Shown: positions 42,915 to 50,684, counted from the stretch's first letter. The stretch is DNA of 57,709 bases from Mycolicibacterium chlorophenolicum (GCF_001044235.1 NZ_JYNL01000067.1:1-57709); one strand, 5' to 3'. Notes: generated from the sequence alone by a model not told the origin. A program made the numbers and translations.

Positions 42915-43552
42915 GGGCCGGGGTGGGGCGGGTGCGCGCGCATGATCAGTTCGCGGGGCCCCGTCGGCAGTCGCCAGTGGAATGTGATCGCCGCGAGCCG
43001 CAGCAGCGTCGCGACCAGCGATCCGACCGCCACCCCGACCCACTGCGGGCCGTAATAGTCGATGACGACGTAGATGACCGACCCGAGCATGGCGGGCACG
43101 GCATACATGTCGTCGGGTCCCATCACCACGGGCACGTCGCGGGCCACGACGTCGCGGATGATCGTGCCGGCCAGCGCCGAGACCATGCCCAGCAGCGCGG
43201 CGGCGAACCAGCCGGCGCCGTGGTCGACGGCCAGCGCGGCGCCCGACGTGGCGAAGAAACCCATCCCGACGGCGTCGAGCATCGTCACCGGCTGGTGCAG
43301 TCGGATGACCGTCCGGGCGAACAGCGTCGCCAGGGCGGCGGCGGCCAGGCACACCGTGATGTCCTGCCAACGCTGCAGCGATTGCGGGGGATCGATGGCG
43401 AGCAGGACGTCGCGCAGGACGCCGCCGCCCACCCCTGTGACCACCGCCATCGCCGCGATGCCGAACAGGTCGAACCCCTTGCGGACACCGAGCACCGCCC
43501 CGGAGGCCGCGGCGGCGCCGATCCCGAGGTAGTTGAGGATGTGCTGGATCAC
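42911..43552 (-). CDS. Trimeric intracellular cation (TRIC/UPF0126) channel protein
   Basis: A 213-residue membrane protein with seven predicted helices in two repeats. The UPF0126 (TRIC) repeat motifs are clear: 'AASGAVLGVRKGFDLFGIAA' with 'TGVGGGVLRDVLL', then a second copy 'FATSGAALAVDHGAGWFAAA' with 'ALAGTIIRDVVARDVP'. Bacterial TRIC homologues form trimeric monovalent-cation channels. The GTG at 43552 gives 'MIQHILNYLGIGAAAASG'. It overlaps the convergent thioesterase gene by four bases and lies 16 bases downstream of the PrsW-like gene on the same strand. Confidence 0.87.
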   Translation of the reverse strand: MIQHILNYLGIGAAAASGAVLGVRKGFDLFGIAAMAVVTGVGGGVLRDVLLAIDPPQSLQRWQDITVCLAAAALATLFARTVIRLHQPVTMLDAVGMGFFATSGAALAVDHGAGWFAAALLGMVSALAGTIIRDVVARDVPVVMGPDDMYAVPAMLGSVIYVVIDYYGPQWVGVAVGSLVATLLRLAAITFHWRLPTGPRELIMRAHPPHPGP

Positions 43553-43568
43553 GAGCCGAGTATGGCGG

Positions 43569-44678
43569 TCAGGATGTCCGGAAACCGGCCAGCTGGTACA
43601 GCGCGGGGGACGACGCTCGGCTGGCATACAGCGCGTAGGTCTCCTCGTGCAGCAGCGCAAGGACCCGCGGGTCACCGAAGCCGCGGTCGATCCGGTCGCG
43701 CACGAAGGCCAACTCGACCACCTGGTGCGAGAAGCGCTTCACCGCGGCGCCGGCGGGCTTGCCGCCGAACCGCGTCGCCTCGGCGATCGCGAGCTTTCGG
43801 GTCCGGATCGAGCCGAGCCAGGTCGCCTCGTTGGGGCTGACGACGCCGGCGGCCACCATGCCGGGCAGCGTCGCCGCGACGACGCGCTGCTCCCGACGGC
43901 GGCTCCGCACCGCGAGAGTGATCGCCAGCGCGAACACCGGCACCATCCAGAACGCGTACACCGCGAAGTACGCCCCGGCCCCGAACAGGGACGAGCCGTT
44001 CCACATGGCGTGCAGGAGGACCGCCCCGGCGTAGCCGAGCACGATCGCGCCCGCCTTGCCGGCGGCCGACCGCCGCTGCAGCGCGTACCAGACGCCGATC
44101 GCGGTCATCGTGGTGAACAGCGAGTGGGCGAACGGGGACATGATGAGCCGCAGGGCCGCGGTGAACAGCGAGTCGGCCACCGAATCCGCGTTGGCGATGT
44201 AGAGGATGTCCTCCAACCAGGCGAAACCGGCTCCGACCAGGCCGGCGTAGACCAGGCAGTCGGTCAGCGAGTTGAGCTCGTTGCGGCGCACTCCGGTCAT
44301 CATCAGCAGCAGGAACGCGCCCTTGGCCGCCTCCTCGGTCAGCGGCGCTCCGACGACCAGGGTGAACGGGCTGATATCGCCGGAGCCGCCGGGGTTCACC
44401 CAGGCCTCGAGCACGATCTGCAGGATCGAGGAGATGACGACGGCGGCCGACGTCCCCCAGATGAACGCGAAGATCAGCAGGCGGGGCGGCTCGGGCTCCC
44501 ACCGATCCAGCCACAGGTAACACAGCACGACGACGGTCATCGCGATGCTCGACAGCACGAACCCGATCGACGTGCCGACGGGGTTCACCGCCGTCAGTAC
44601 GATGACGATGAGCCCGGCGAGCGTGCCCAACGCGATGAGCACGCCCAGAGGAGCGCCGACCCGGCGAACGCGTATCAC
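43569..44678 (-). CDS. PrsW-family intramembrane metalloprotease
   Basis: A polytopic membrane protein of the CPBP/PrsW superfamily, whose members cleave within membranes (in Bacillus, PrsW cuts an anti-sigma factor). Three conserved motifs are visible: 'GAPLTEEAAKGAFLLL' (EExxK), 'GAGFAWLEDILYI' (FxxxE) and 'RLIMSPFAHSLFTTM' plus 'HAMWNGSSLFG' (histidines). About eight helices precede a 100-residue cytoplasmic C-terminus. The start is uncertain: the GTG at 44678 gives 369 aa; a GTG at 44762 would add 28 basic residues but lies beyond the presumed rpsA promoter. The substrate is unknown. Confidence 0.85.
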   Translation of the reverse strand: MIRVRRVGAPLGVLIALGTLAGLIVIVLTAVNPVGTSIGFVLSSIAMTVVVLCYLWLDRWEPEPPRLLIFAFIWGTSAAVVISSILQIVLEAWVNPGGSGDISPFTLVVGAPLTEEAAKGAFLLLMMTGVRRNELNSLTDCLVYAGLVGAGFAWLEDILYIANADSVADSLFTAALRLIMSPFAHSLFTTMTAIGVWYALQRRSAAGKAGAIVLGYAGAVLLHAMWNGSSLFGAGAYFAVYAFWMVPVFALAITLAVRSRRREQRVVAATLPGMVAAGVVSPNEATWLGSIRTRKLAIAEATRFGGKPAGAAVKRFSHQVVELAFVRDRIDRGFGDPRVLALLHEETYALYASRASSPALYQLAGFRTS

Positions 44679-44710
44679 GTCCAGCAGGGTAGCCGCTCGA
44701 CGGGGCGGGT

Positions 44711-44740
44711 TTGTCCTGCGTGGACCCTGTCGAGTAGCCT
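44711..44740 (+). promoter_or_regulatory. Probable rpsA promoter
   Basis: TTGTCC (44711-44716) and TAGCCT (44735-44740) with an 18-base spacer resemble a sigma-70-type promoter pointing into the rpsA leader, implying a leader of about 105 bases. It faces the divergent PrsW-like gene. The start of transcription has not been shown. Confidence 0.45.
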
Positions 44741-44754
44741 TGTCAGGTACCTGT

Positions 44755-44776
44755 GTGCGCACCCGTGGGTGCTCAC
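44755..44776 (+). promoter_or_regulatory. Hairpin in the rpsA 5' leader
   Basis: GTGCGCACCC (44755-44764) and GGGTGCTCAC (44767-44776) pair as a 10-bp stem with one C-T mismatch and a very tight loop. It sits near the predicted 5' end of the rpsA mRNA, 78 bases before the ATG. It could take part in S1 autoregulation, or just stabilise the message. Confidence 0.4.
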
Positions 44777-44853
44777 GATCGCAGGCACATCAAGAACACC
44801 AGATCTGTCCTTTTCTGTCCCTACGATTGAACCTGTCCGGAGCAACCCACCAC

Positions 44854-46299
44854 ATGCCAAGTCCCTCCGTCACGTCTCCGCAAGTAGCCCTCAACGACAT
44901 CGGCTCCGCGGAGGATTTCCTCGCCGCCATCGACAAGACCATCAAGTACTTCAACGATGGCGACATCGTCGAAGGGACGATCGTCAAGGTCGACCGCGAC
45001 GAAGTTCTGCTCGACATCGGTTACAAGACCGAAGGTGTCATTCCTTCCCGTGAGCTCTCCATCAAGCACGACGTCGACCCCAATGAGGTTGTGTCCGTCG
45101 GCGACGAGGTCGAAGCTCTGGTCCTCACCAAGGAGGACAAGGAAGGCCGTCTGATCCTGTCCAAGAAGCGCGCTCAGTACGAGCGTGCCTGGGGCACCAT
45201 CGAGGAACTCAAAGAGAAGGACGAGGCCGTCAAGGGCACCGTCATCGAGGTCGTCAAGGGCGGCCTGATCCTCGACATCGGGCTGCGCGGCTTCCTGCCC
45301 GCGTCGCTGGTGGAGATGCGTCGTGTCCGCGATCTGCAGCCGTACATCGGCAAGGAGATCGAGGCCAAGATCATCGAGCTCGACAAGAACCGCAACAACG
45401 TGGTGCTTTCGCGCCGCGCGTGGCTGGAGCAGACCCAGTCCGAGGTGCGCAGCGAGTTCCTCAACCAGCTCACCAAGGGCGCGATCCGCAAGGGTGTCGT
45501 CTCCTCGATCGTCAACTTCGGCGCGTTCGTCGATCTCGGCGGCGTCGACGGTCTGGTGCACGTCTCCGAGCTGTCCTGGAAGCACATCGATCATCCGTCC
45601 GAGGTCGTTCAGGTCGGCGACGAGGTCACCGTCGAGGTGCTCGACGTCGACATGGACCGCGAGCGGGTCTCGCTGTCGCTCAAGGCGACTCAGGAAGATC
45701 CGTGGCGTCACTTCGCCCGCACCCACGCCATCGGCCAGATCGTGCCCGGCAAGGTCACCAAGCTGGTGCCGTTCGGTGCGTTCGTCCGCGTCGAGGAGGG
45801 CATCGAGGGCCTGGTGCACATCTCCGAGCTCTCCGAGCGCCACGTCGAGGTTCCCGACCAGGTGGTCCAGGTCGGCGACGACGCGATGGTCAAGGTCATC
45901 GACATCGACCTGGAGCGCCGCCGCATCTCGCTGAGCCTCAAGCAGGCCAACGAGGACTACAACAGCGAAGAGTTCGAGGCCTGGAAGTACGGCATGGCCG
46001 ACAGCTACGACGACCAGGGCAACTACATCTTCCCCGAGGGCTTCGACGCCGAGACCAACGAGTGGCTCGAAGGCTTCGAGAAGCAGCGGGACGAGTGGGA
46101 AGCCCGGTACGCCGAGGCGGAGCGTCGCTACAAGATGCACACCGCGCAGATGGAGAAGTTCGCCGCTGCCGAGGCCGAAGAGGCCGCGCGTCCGGCGACG
46201 TCGAACGGTTCCTCGCGGTCCGAGGAATCGGCCGGCGGCTCGCTCGCCAGCGACGCGCAGCTCGCCGCGCTGCGCGAGAAGTTGGCAGGCAACGCCTAG
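44854..46299 (+). CDS. rpsA: 30S ribosomal protein S1
   Basis: S1 helps mRNAs bind the 30S subunit; in mycobacteria it also interacts with tmRNA. The 481-residue length equals M. tuberculosis RpsA. Four S1 RNA-binding domains are visible, starting near 'GDIVEGTIVKVDRDEVLLDI', 'EAVKGTVIEVVKGGLILDIG', 'GAIRKGVVSSIVNFGAFVDL' and 'GQIVPGKVTKLVPFGAFVRV', the last two with the classic 'GLVH(V/I)SELS' end. The C-terminal tail of about 110 residues is acidic and coiled, ending 'LREKLAGNA'. The ATG at 44854 has GGAG about 12 bases upstream. A strong terminator follows. Confidence 0.97.
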   Translation: MPSPSVTSPQVALNDIGSAEDFLAAIDKTIKYFNDGDIVEGTIVKVDRDEVLLDIGYKTEGVIPSRELSIKHDVDPNEVVSVGDEVEALVLTKEDKEGRLILSKKRAQYERAWGTIEELKEKDEAVKGTVIEVVKGGLILDIGLRGFLPASLVEMRRVRDLQPYIGKEIEAKIIELDKNRNNVVLSRRAWLEQTQSEVRSEFLNQLTKGAIRKGVVSSIVNFGAFVDLGGVDGLVHVSELSWKHIDHPSEVVQVGDEVTVEVLDVDMDRERVSLSLKATQEDPWRHFARTHAIGQIVPGKVTKLVPFGAFVRVEEGIEGLVHISELSERHVEVPDQVVQVGDDAMVKVIDIDLERRRISLSLKQANEDYNSEEFEAWKYGMADSYDDQGNYIFPEGFDAETNEWLEGFEKQRDEWEARYAEAERRYKMHTAQMEKFAAAEAEEAARPATSNGSSRSEESAGGSLASDAQLAALREKLAGNA

Positions 46300-46314
46300 T
46301 CAGTTCGTCACGAT

Positions 46315-46347
46315 CGAAGGCCCCGACTCACCGAGTCGGGGCCTTCG
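46315..46347. terminator. Strong hairpin terminator between rpsA and the convergent sigma-factor gene
   Basis: A perfect 15-bp stem, CGAAGGCCCCGACTC (46315-46329) with GAGTCGGGGCCTTCG (46333-46347), closed by a three-base loop (ACC). It starts 16 bases after the rpsA stop and ends 10 bases before the convergent sigma-factor stop, so it probably serves both strands. Confidence 0.88.
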
Positions 46348-46356
46348 TCGTTCCGG

Positions 46357-47577
46357 TCACCCTCCGCACTCGTCGATGCGGCGCTGCAGGAACCGACGGG
46401 CGGGTTCGGATCCGTTGCGTCCCAGTGCCTCTCGATACCACTGCACCGCCTCGGCGGGCCGGCCCGCCCGGCGCAGCAGATCCGCGCGGATGGTGGCGGG
46501 CAGGGCGGAGTGGACCAACCGCGCGTGGTCGGCCACCTGGTCGAGGGCGGCCAGTCCGGCGTCCGGTCCGTCCCGGAATCCGACGGCGAGCGCGCGGTTG
46601 ACCCGCACCACCGGTGACTCGGTGATGGCCAGCAGACGATCGTAGGCGGCGCAGATCGTCGTCCAGTCGGTCTGCTCCCAGGACGGCGCGGTCGCGTGGA
46701 CCGCGGCGATCACGGCCTGCGGCAGGTACGGGCCCGTCGAGCCGCCGGCGCGGCGGGCGTAGTCCAGCCCGCGGGCGATCTTGTGACGATCCCAGCGCCG
46801 CCGGTCCTGTTCCTCGAGCGGGATCAGCGCGCCCTGCGCATCGACGCGGGTGGCTCGGCGCGAATCGTGCAGCAGGACAAGCGCTGTCAACGCGGCGGCC
46901 TCGGTGTCCCCGGGCAGCAGCCCGCTCAGCTCACGGGCGAGGCGAACCCCTTCGTCGCAGAGTTCGTCCCGCACGGCCGAGGGCCCGGCAGTCGACCAGT
47001 ACCCCTCGGTGAACACCGAGTAGACGCAGGCCAGGACATGCGGCGTCCGTGCGGGCAACATGTCCGCCGGTGGCACGCGCAGCGGGATGTTCGCATGGCG
47101 GATCTTGGCCTTCGCGCGGGTGATCCGGGCACCGACGGCGGAGTCGCTCTGCAGCAGCGCCCGCGCGATCTCCGGGACCGTCAGACCCGAGACGAGCCGC
47201 AGGGTCAGCGCGAACTGAGAAGGCCGATCCAGGGCCGGATGCGCGCAGGTGAACATCATCCGTAGTTCATCGTCGCGGATGCGGTGCGGTGCCTCGGACC
47301 GATCGGTACGGGCAATGATGTCGTCGACCACCGCGGCCAATTCCTTTCCCGGACGGATCGATTCGCGCCGCAGACGGTCGCGGGCCCGATTCCGTGCCGT
47401 GGTGATGAGCCAGGCTCCGGGCGCGTCGGGCATCCCGTCCCGGGGCCACGCGCGCAGGGCGTCGGCGCAGGCTTCCTGGACGGCGTCCTCGGCGACGGTC
47501 AGGTCGCCGCACCACCGCGCGACCGCGGCCACCGCGCCGCCCCATTCGCGCCGGAAGACGCCGTCCAGGGGCTGCAT
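46357..47577 (-). CDS. ECF42-like RNA polymerase sigma factor with C-terminal TPR-like extension
   Basis: A 406-residue sigma factor. Region 2 is near residues 10-75 ('GDLTVAEDAVQEACADALRA', 'PGAWLITTARNRARDRLRR') and region 4 near 105-165 ('RLVSGLTVPEIARALLQSD', 'ITRAKAKIRH'). A long C-terminal domain of about 220 residues (DUF6596 type: 'SVFTEGYWSTAG', 'LTALVLLHDSRRATRVD') ends in TPR-like helices ('RADLLRRAGRPAEAVQWYRE'). This layout is that of the ECF42 group, which typically sits beside DGPF/YCII proteins, as here. The C-terminal domain probably regulates activity instead of a classical anti-sigma factor. The DGPF gene precedes it with a five-base gap. Confidence 0.88.
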   Translation of the reverse strand: MQPLDGVFRREWGGAVAAVARWCGDLTVAEDAVQEACADALRAWPRDGMPDAPGAWLITTARNRARDRLRRESIRPGKELAAVVDDIIARTDRSEAPHRIRDDELRMMFTCAHPALDRPSQFALTLRLVSGLTVPEIARALLQSDSAVGARITRAKAKIRHANIPLRVPPADMLPARTPHVLACVYSVFTEGYWSTAGPSAVRDELCDEGVRLARELSGLLPGDTEAAALTALVLLHDSRRATRVDAQGALIPLEEQDRRRWDRHKIARGLDYARRAGGSTGPYLPQAVIAAVHATAPSWEQTDWTTICAAYDRLLAITESPVVRVNRALAVGFRDGPDAGLAALDQVADHARLVHSALPATIRADLLRRAGRPAEAVQWYREALGRNGSEPARRFLQRRIDECGG

Positions 47578-47582
47578 CGTGG

Positions 47583-48281
47583 CTAGAGCCCGGACACACC
47601 CGCGAGGCGGCGCACCTGCACCGCGGCCGCCGGGATCATCCCGGCGATCTTCGCTGCTTCCTCCCGGTCGCCGGCCCGCAGCAGGTAGAAGCCGCTCGCC
47701 ACTTCGGCGCCCTCGGCGAACGGTCCGTCGGTCAGCAGCACCTCGGATCCGCGCACCCGCACCGTCGTCGCGGTCGCCGGGAGGTGCAGAGGCGCTCCGC
47801 CCAGCACGTGCTCACCCGCCGCGGCGTAGAAGTCGACGTGACGGCGCGCGCCGTCCTCCCACTCCGGGGTGCCCGGCTCGGCCAGCTGGTCGGCGGGATG
47901 CAGCAGCAGCGCGAGCCAGTCGTTGCCGGTGGTCGGCTGGTCCGGGGCGCTCCAATGCACCATCGGCCACACCTCCACGGCGCCGTAGGAGGCTGCGGGG
48001 ATCTGCCGAGCGAGCTCCAGCGCCTCGTCGAGGTTCTCGGCCTCGAACACGTAGAAGCCGCCGGCCACCTCGGCGCCCTCGGCGAAGGGACCGTCGGTGA
48101 TCACCGGGCGGTCCGGGCCGCCGTCGATGCGCACCGCCTCGGCCACCGGCGCCAACGCGTCACCGGCCCGGATGGCCTCGGCGGCCCGCGCATGGAAGTC
48201 GGTGTAGGCCTGCATCTCCGCCTGGAGATCCGCCTGGTTGAGTTCGCGCTCCGGTGTCTGCAGCACTGCGAAGTAATACAT
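47583..48281 (-). CDS. Double YCII/DGPF domain protein (ECF42 partner)
   Basis: A 232-residue protein made of two fused DGPF (YCII-related) domains. Each contains an almost identical core, 'DGPFAEGAEVAGGFYVFE' (about residue 62) and 'DGPFAEGAEVASGFYLLR' (about residue 185). Most ECF42 partners have a single domain, so this is a tandem duplication with fusion. YCII-fold proteins are small ferredoxin-like proteins of unclear function, possibly regulating the neighbouring sigma factor. The ATG at 48281 follows GGAGG. It is the first gene of a two-gene operon; the sigma gene starts five bases downstream of its stop. Confidence 0.85.
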   Translation of the reverse strand: MYYFAVLQTPERELNQADLQAEMQAYTDFHARAAEAIRAGDALAPVAEAVRIDGGPDRPVITDGPFAEGAEVAGGFYVFEAENLDEALELARQIPAASYGAVEVWPMVHWSAPDQPTTGNDWLALLLHPADQLAEPGTPEWEDGARRHVDFYAAAGEHVLGGAPLHLPATATTVRVRGSEVLLTDGPFAEGAEVASGFYLLRAGDREEAAKIAGMIPAAAVQVRRLAGVSGL

Positions 48282-48335
48282 CGTGATGTCCTCCGGGTCG
48301 GGAGTGGAACCCTGTTGTCCACTCTCTACCTGACC

Positions 48336-48362
48336 GACGAACGGCGCCGACCGAATCCGACA
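48336..48362 (-). promoter_or_regulatory. Candidate ECF-type promoter for the DGPF-sigma operon
   Basis: On the minus strand TGTCGG (48362-48357) and CGTC (48339-48336) are 17 bases apart and 55 bases upstream of the DGPF start. A TGTCG-type -35 with a CGTC-like -10 is what I recall for ECF42 target promoters, which are usually self-controlled. Visual match only. Confidence 0.35.
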
Positions 48363-48385
48363 GCCCACGCGCAGAGTCTTCGAAA

Positions 48386-48416
48386 AAAACTGTCCGGTAC
48401 GCCGCGGTGTCGGCTC
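48386..48416 (+). promoter_or_regulatory. Shared promoter-like element, copy 1 (AAAACTGTCCGG-N15-GCTC)
   Basis: AAAACTGTCCGG at 48386-48397, then 15 bases, then GCTC at 48413-48416, ending 49 bases before the ATG at 48466. The same arrangement occurs ahead of the gene at 50319 (see 50236-50266) with the same spacing. It is a candidate recognition site of the adjacent sigma factor. Confidence 0.5.
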
Positions 48417-48465
48417 TTAACGGTGACGACGACCAACCTGGTCGCCACAGCTGAAGGAGTACGAG

Positions 48466-48777
48466 ATGAAGACCACGAGACGCATCCTGACCGCATCGGT
48501 GTTGGTGCTGGCTCTGCCGTGGATCACGATCGCCGCCGCGGAGGCGAGACCGACGGTCGACCTGACCCAGTTCGAAAGGTGCATGAGCGCACCGAGCATC
48601 AAAGATTCCGACGGTGTGCGTGAGTCGTCGTATGCGAAGCGACAACGATGCTGCGCGTCAGCCGGCGGGATCCTCGTGATCAGCACGCAGGGGCCGCCCA
48701 ACTGCGTGCAGCCCGGCGCGGAGGGGCCGAGAGCGGTCATCGACATACCGTCGGTCGGCGTGCTGACGCCGGCGTGA
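48466..48777 (+). CDS. Small secreted cysteine-containing protein (103 aa)
   Basis: A 103-residue exported protein. The signal peptide is 'MKTTRRILTASVLVLALPW' plus a short Ala run, with cleavage near 'AEA-RP'. The mature part has four cysteines: one in 'FERCMSAPS', two adjacent in 'KRQRCCASAGGILV' and one in 'GPPNCVQPG'. Two disulphides are possible. No family is recognised, but similar small Cys proteins are common in mycobacteria. The ATG at 48466 follows AAGGAGTACGAG, nearly identical to the translation signal of the gene at 50319. It lies just upstream of the sigma/anti-sigma fusion gene on the same strand. Confidence 0.75.
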   Translation: MKTTRRILTASVLVLALPWITIAAAEARPTVDLTQFERCMSAPSIKDSDGVRESSYAKRQRCCASAGGILVISTQGPPNCVQPGAEGPRAVIDIPSVGVLTPA

Positions 48778-48838
48778 GGGAACCAGGCATGGCCGGTGGT
48801 CGGCGAAGCTAGGATGACGGGGTCAACGGGGGCAGTTC

Positions 48839-50221
48839 ATGACCTTCCCACCAGATGCCGATCCCACCGACGCCGAGCTCGCCCTGGCGGCTGCGGCAGG
48901 AGACCCCCACGCGCTGGCGGCGATCTACGACCGCTACGCCGATCGGCTCCACGACTTCTGCATCGGGATGCTCAGGGACCGAGACGCGGCGGCCGACTGT
49001 GTCCAGGACACGTTCTGCACGGCGGCAGCGCGCCTGGCGCAGTTGCGCGAACCCGACAAACTCCGCAGCTGGCTCTACGCCGTCGCACGCAACGAGGCGT
49101 TGCGCCGGATCCGCGCGCGTCGCCGGGAACGATCCGTCGATGCGGTGCCTGAGGTGGCTTCCAGCGAGGCAGGACCCGAGGTCCTGGCTGCCCGCTCCGC
49201 GTTGGCCGATCTGGTCACCGAGGCTGCCGGCGGGTTGTCCGACCGCGACCGCGTTGTCCTGGAGTTGAGCTACTACCACGGCCTGGACGGTCCCGAACTG
49301 GCCGAGGCCCTGGAGGCCAGCCCGGCCGCGGCCACGAAAATGGTGCAGCGGCTGCGCGACACCGTCGAACGGTCACTCGGCGCCCTGCTCGTGGCAGGGA
49401 ATGCCGGTCGTGGGCCGAACGCGTGTGCCGGCCTGGCGGCAGTGCTCGACGGGTGGGACGGGCGTTTCACCGTCCTGATGCGCAAGCGCGTCGCCCGGCA
49501 TATCGAGGCATGCGGGCAGTGCGACGACGAACGCCGTCGTCGAGTCAGTCCCCAGGCTCTCCTCGGCGCCACCCCGGTGTTTGTCCCCGCGCCGCCTGAG
49601 TTGCGGGAGCGCACTTTGAGTGCTATTCAATTGACCTCTGCTGCAACAGAACTCACTCATTCACGATCGAACACCGCTCGGCTGCTGGCCGTGGTGGGTG
49701 CGGCGATGCTGGCTTTGAGTGTGATCGTCTTCGTCGCTGTCGGCCGCGCACCGCAGACGACGCCGGTGAGTCCGGTCGACATGGAGGCGACCACGACGAA
49801 GGCGGGCCGCCCGCCCGCCGGCTTTGTGCCGCCGCCGGCCACCACCGGCCCGGCCGTCGCACCCCGGATCGCCGAGCCGGTCACCTCGGTGCCGACGATG
49901 ACCGCGCCCGCCAGTCCCGAGCGCCCCGCCGGCACGGATCCGGCCACCGCGACAGTGCGCCAACCGCGCCCGACGGACGATCCCGACCCGACCTCGCCGG
50001 TGACCACAGCAGCGCAGGACTCCGCGGTGCCGACGACGCCCCGGACGACGGCGCCGAAGACGACACAGCCTAGGGAGACAGCACCCGAAACCACGGCGGC
50101 GGACACCACGCCGATGACGACGCCCCCGCGAACCGCGCCGGCGCGGACCGTGCCGCCGGGACCGCTCCAGACCTTCACCCCTGACGAGCCTGTCGTCACC
50201 ACGGTGCCGCCCATCGGCTGA
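48839..50221 (+). CDS. ECF sigma factor fused to a zinc-finger, membrane-anchored anti-sigma module
   Basis: A 460-residue one-piece regulator. Region 2 spans about 25-95 ('ALAAIYDRYADRLHDFCIGM', 'DCVQDTFCTAAARL') and region 4 about 115-180 ('LSDRDRVVLELSYYHGLDGP', 'ATKMVQRLRDTVER'). A zinc-binding anti-sigma motif H-x3-C-x2-C (His221, Cys225, Cys228) follows. One membrane helix lies at about 281-302, then about 158 residues of Thr/Pro-rich outer segment ending 'TTVPPIG'. In most systems the sigma and anti-sigma factors are separate proteins; here they are fused. Release of the sigma part would need proteolysis or a conformational change. Two small secreted Cys proteins with a common promoter element flank it. 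Confidence 0.85.
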   Translation: MTFPPDADPTDAELALAAAAGDPHALAAIYDRYADRLHDFCIGMLRDRDAAADCVQDTFCTAAARLAQLREPDKLRSWLYAVARNEALRRIRARRRERSVDAVPEVASSEAGPEVLAARSALADLVTEAAGGLSDRDRVVLELSYYHGLDGPELAEALEASPAAATKMVQRLRDTVERSLGALLVAGNAGRGPNACAGLAAVLDGWDGRFTVLMRKRVARHIEACGQCDDERRRRVSPQALLGATPVFVPAPPELRERTLSAIQLTSAATELTHSRSNTARLLAVVGAAMLALSVIVFVAVGRAPQTTPVSPVDMEATTTKAGRPPAGFVPPPATTGPAVAPRIAEPVTSVPTMTAPASPERPAGTDPATATVRQPRPTDDPDPTSPVTTAAQDSAVPTTPRTTAPKTTQPRETAPETTAADTTPMTTPPRTAPARTVPPGPLQTFTPDEPVVTTVPPIG

Positions 50222-50235
50222 CCACCGGCGCCGAC

Positions 50236-50266
50236 AAAAGTGTCCGGATTTCTGCCGCTCGTGCTC
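50236..50266 (+). promoter_or_regulatory. Shared promoter-like element, copy 2 (AAAAGTGTCCGG-N15-GCTC)
   Basis: AAAAGTGTCCGG at 50236-50247, 15 bases, then GCTC at 50263-50266; the ATG is 52 bases beyond. Eleven of twelve bases, the spacing and the distance to the start codon match copy 1 at 48386-48416. It sits directly after the sigma/anti-sigma fusion gene. Confidence 0.5.
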
Positions 50267-50318
50267 CTACCCATGACGGCGGCCCGCCGGGCCGCCGACG
50301 AGACGACAGGAGTACGAC

Positions 50319-50654
50319 ATGTCCCACTTCATCGAGCGCGCAACGACATCGGCGCTGATCGCGGTCGCCGCCGGAACGGCGGCTCTGGGAATCGCCCTCG
50401 GGTCCGCGACCGTCGCCGACGCGAAGCCCTTCACGCAGGACCCCGACAGCCTCAAGATGATGTGCGACCGCTACGGCGGCAGCTACATCGGGAAGACGAA
50501 AGGCTCGGGGGCGTGGTGCGCCTGGAAGGACGGCTCCGTCACGGTTTGCGACAAGAACGACTCCTGCACCATCGTCGAACCCGCCAAGGCGGTGCGGCAG
50601 GACCCAGGGTGGACGGTGCAGCAGCCCGGCGGGGTGCTGGTGCCGGTCGGCTGA
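50319..50654 (+). CDS. Small secreted cysteine-containing protein (111 aa)
   Basis: A 111-residue exported protein. The signal peptide runs through 'ALIAVAAGTAALGIALGSAT' to cleavage near 'ADA-KP'. The mature domain has four cysteines in a compact pattern: 'MMCDRYGGSYIGK', 'GAWCAWKDGSV', 'TVCDKNDSCTI'. They probably form two disulphides. The Tyr-Gly-Gly-Ser and Cys-Ala-Trp features recall other mycobacterial small secreted proteins, but no function is known. The translation signal ACAGGAGTACGAC-ATG and the upstream promoter-like element match those of the gene at 48466, suggesting co-regulation. Confidence 0.75.
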   Translation: MSHFIERATTSALIAVAAGTAALGIALGSATVADAKPFTQDPDSLKMMCDRYGGSYIGKTKGSGAWCAWKDGSVTVCDKNDSCTIVEPAKAVRQDPGWTVQQPGGVLVPVG

Positions 50655-50684
50655 ACCCGCGGCACGTGCTGACAGACTGTGGGC

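Noticed and set aside
50021..50160. ACG/ACC-rich repetitive stretch, considered as a DNA repeat
   Set aside because: It encodes the Thr/Pro-rich outer tail of the sigma/anti-sigma fusion; in-frame and non-identical units.
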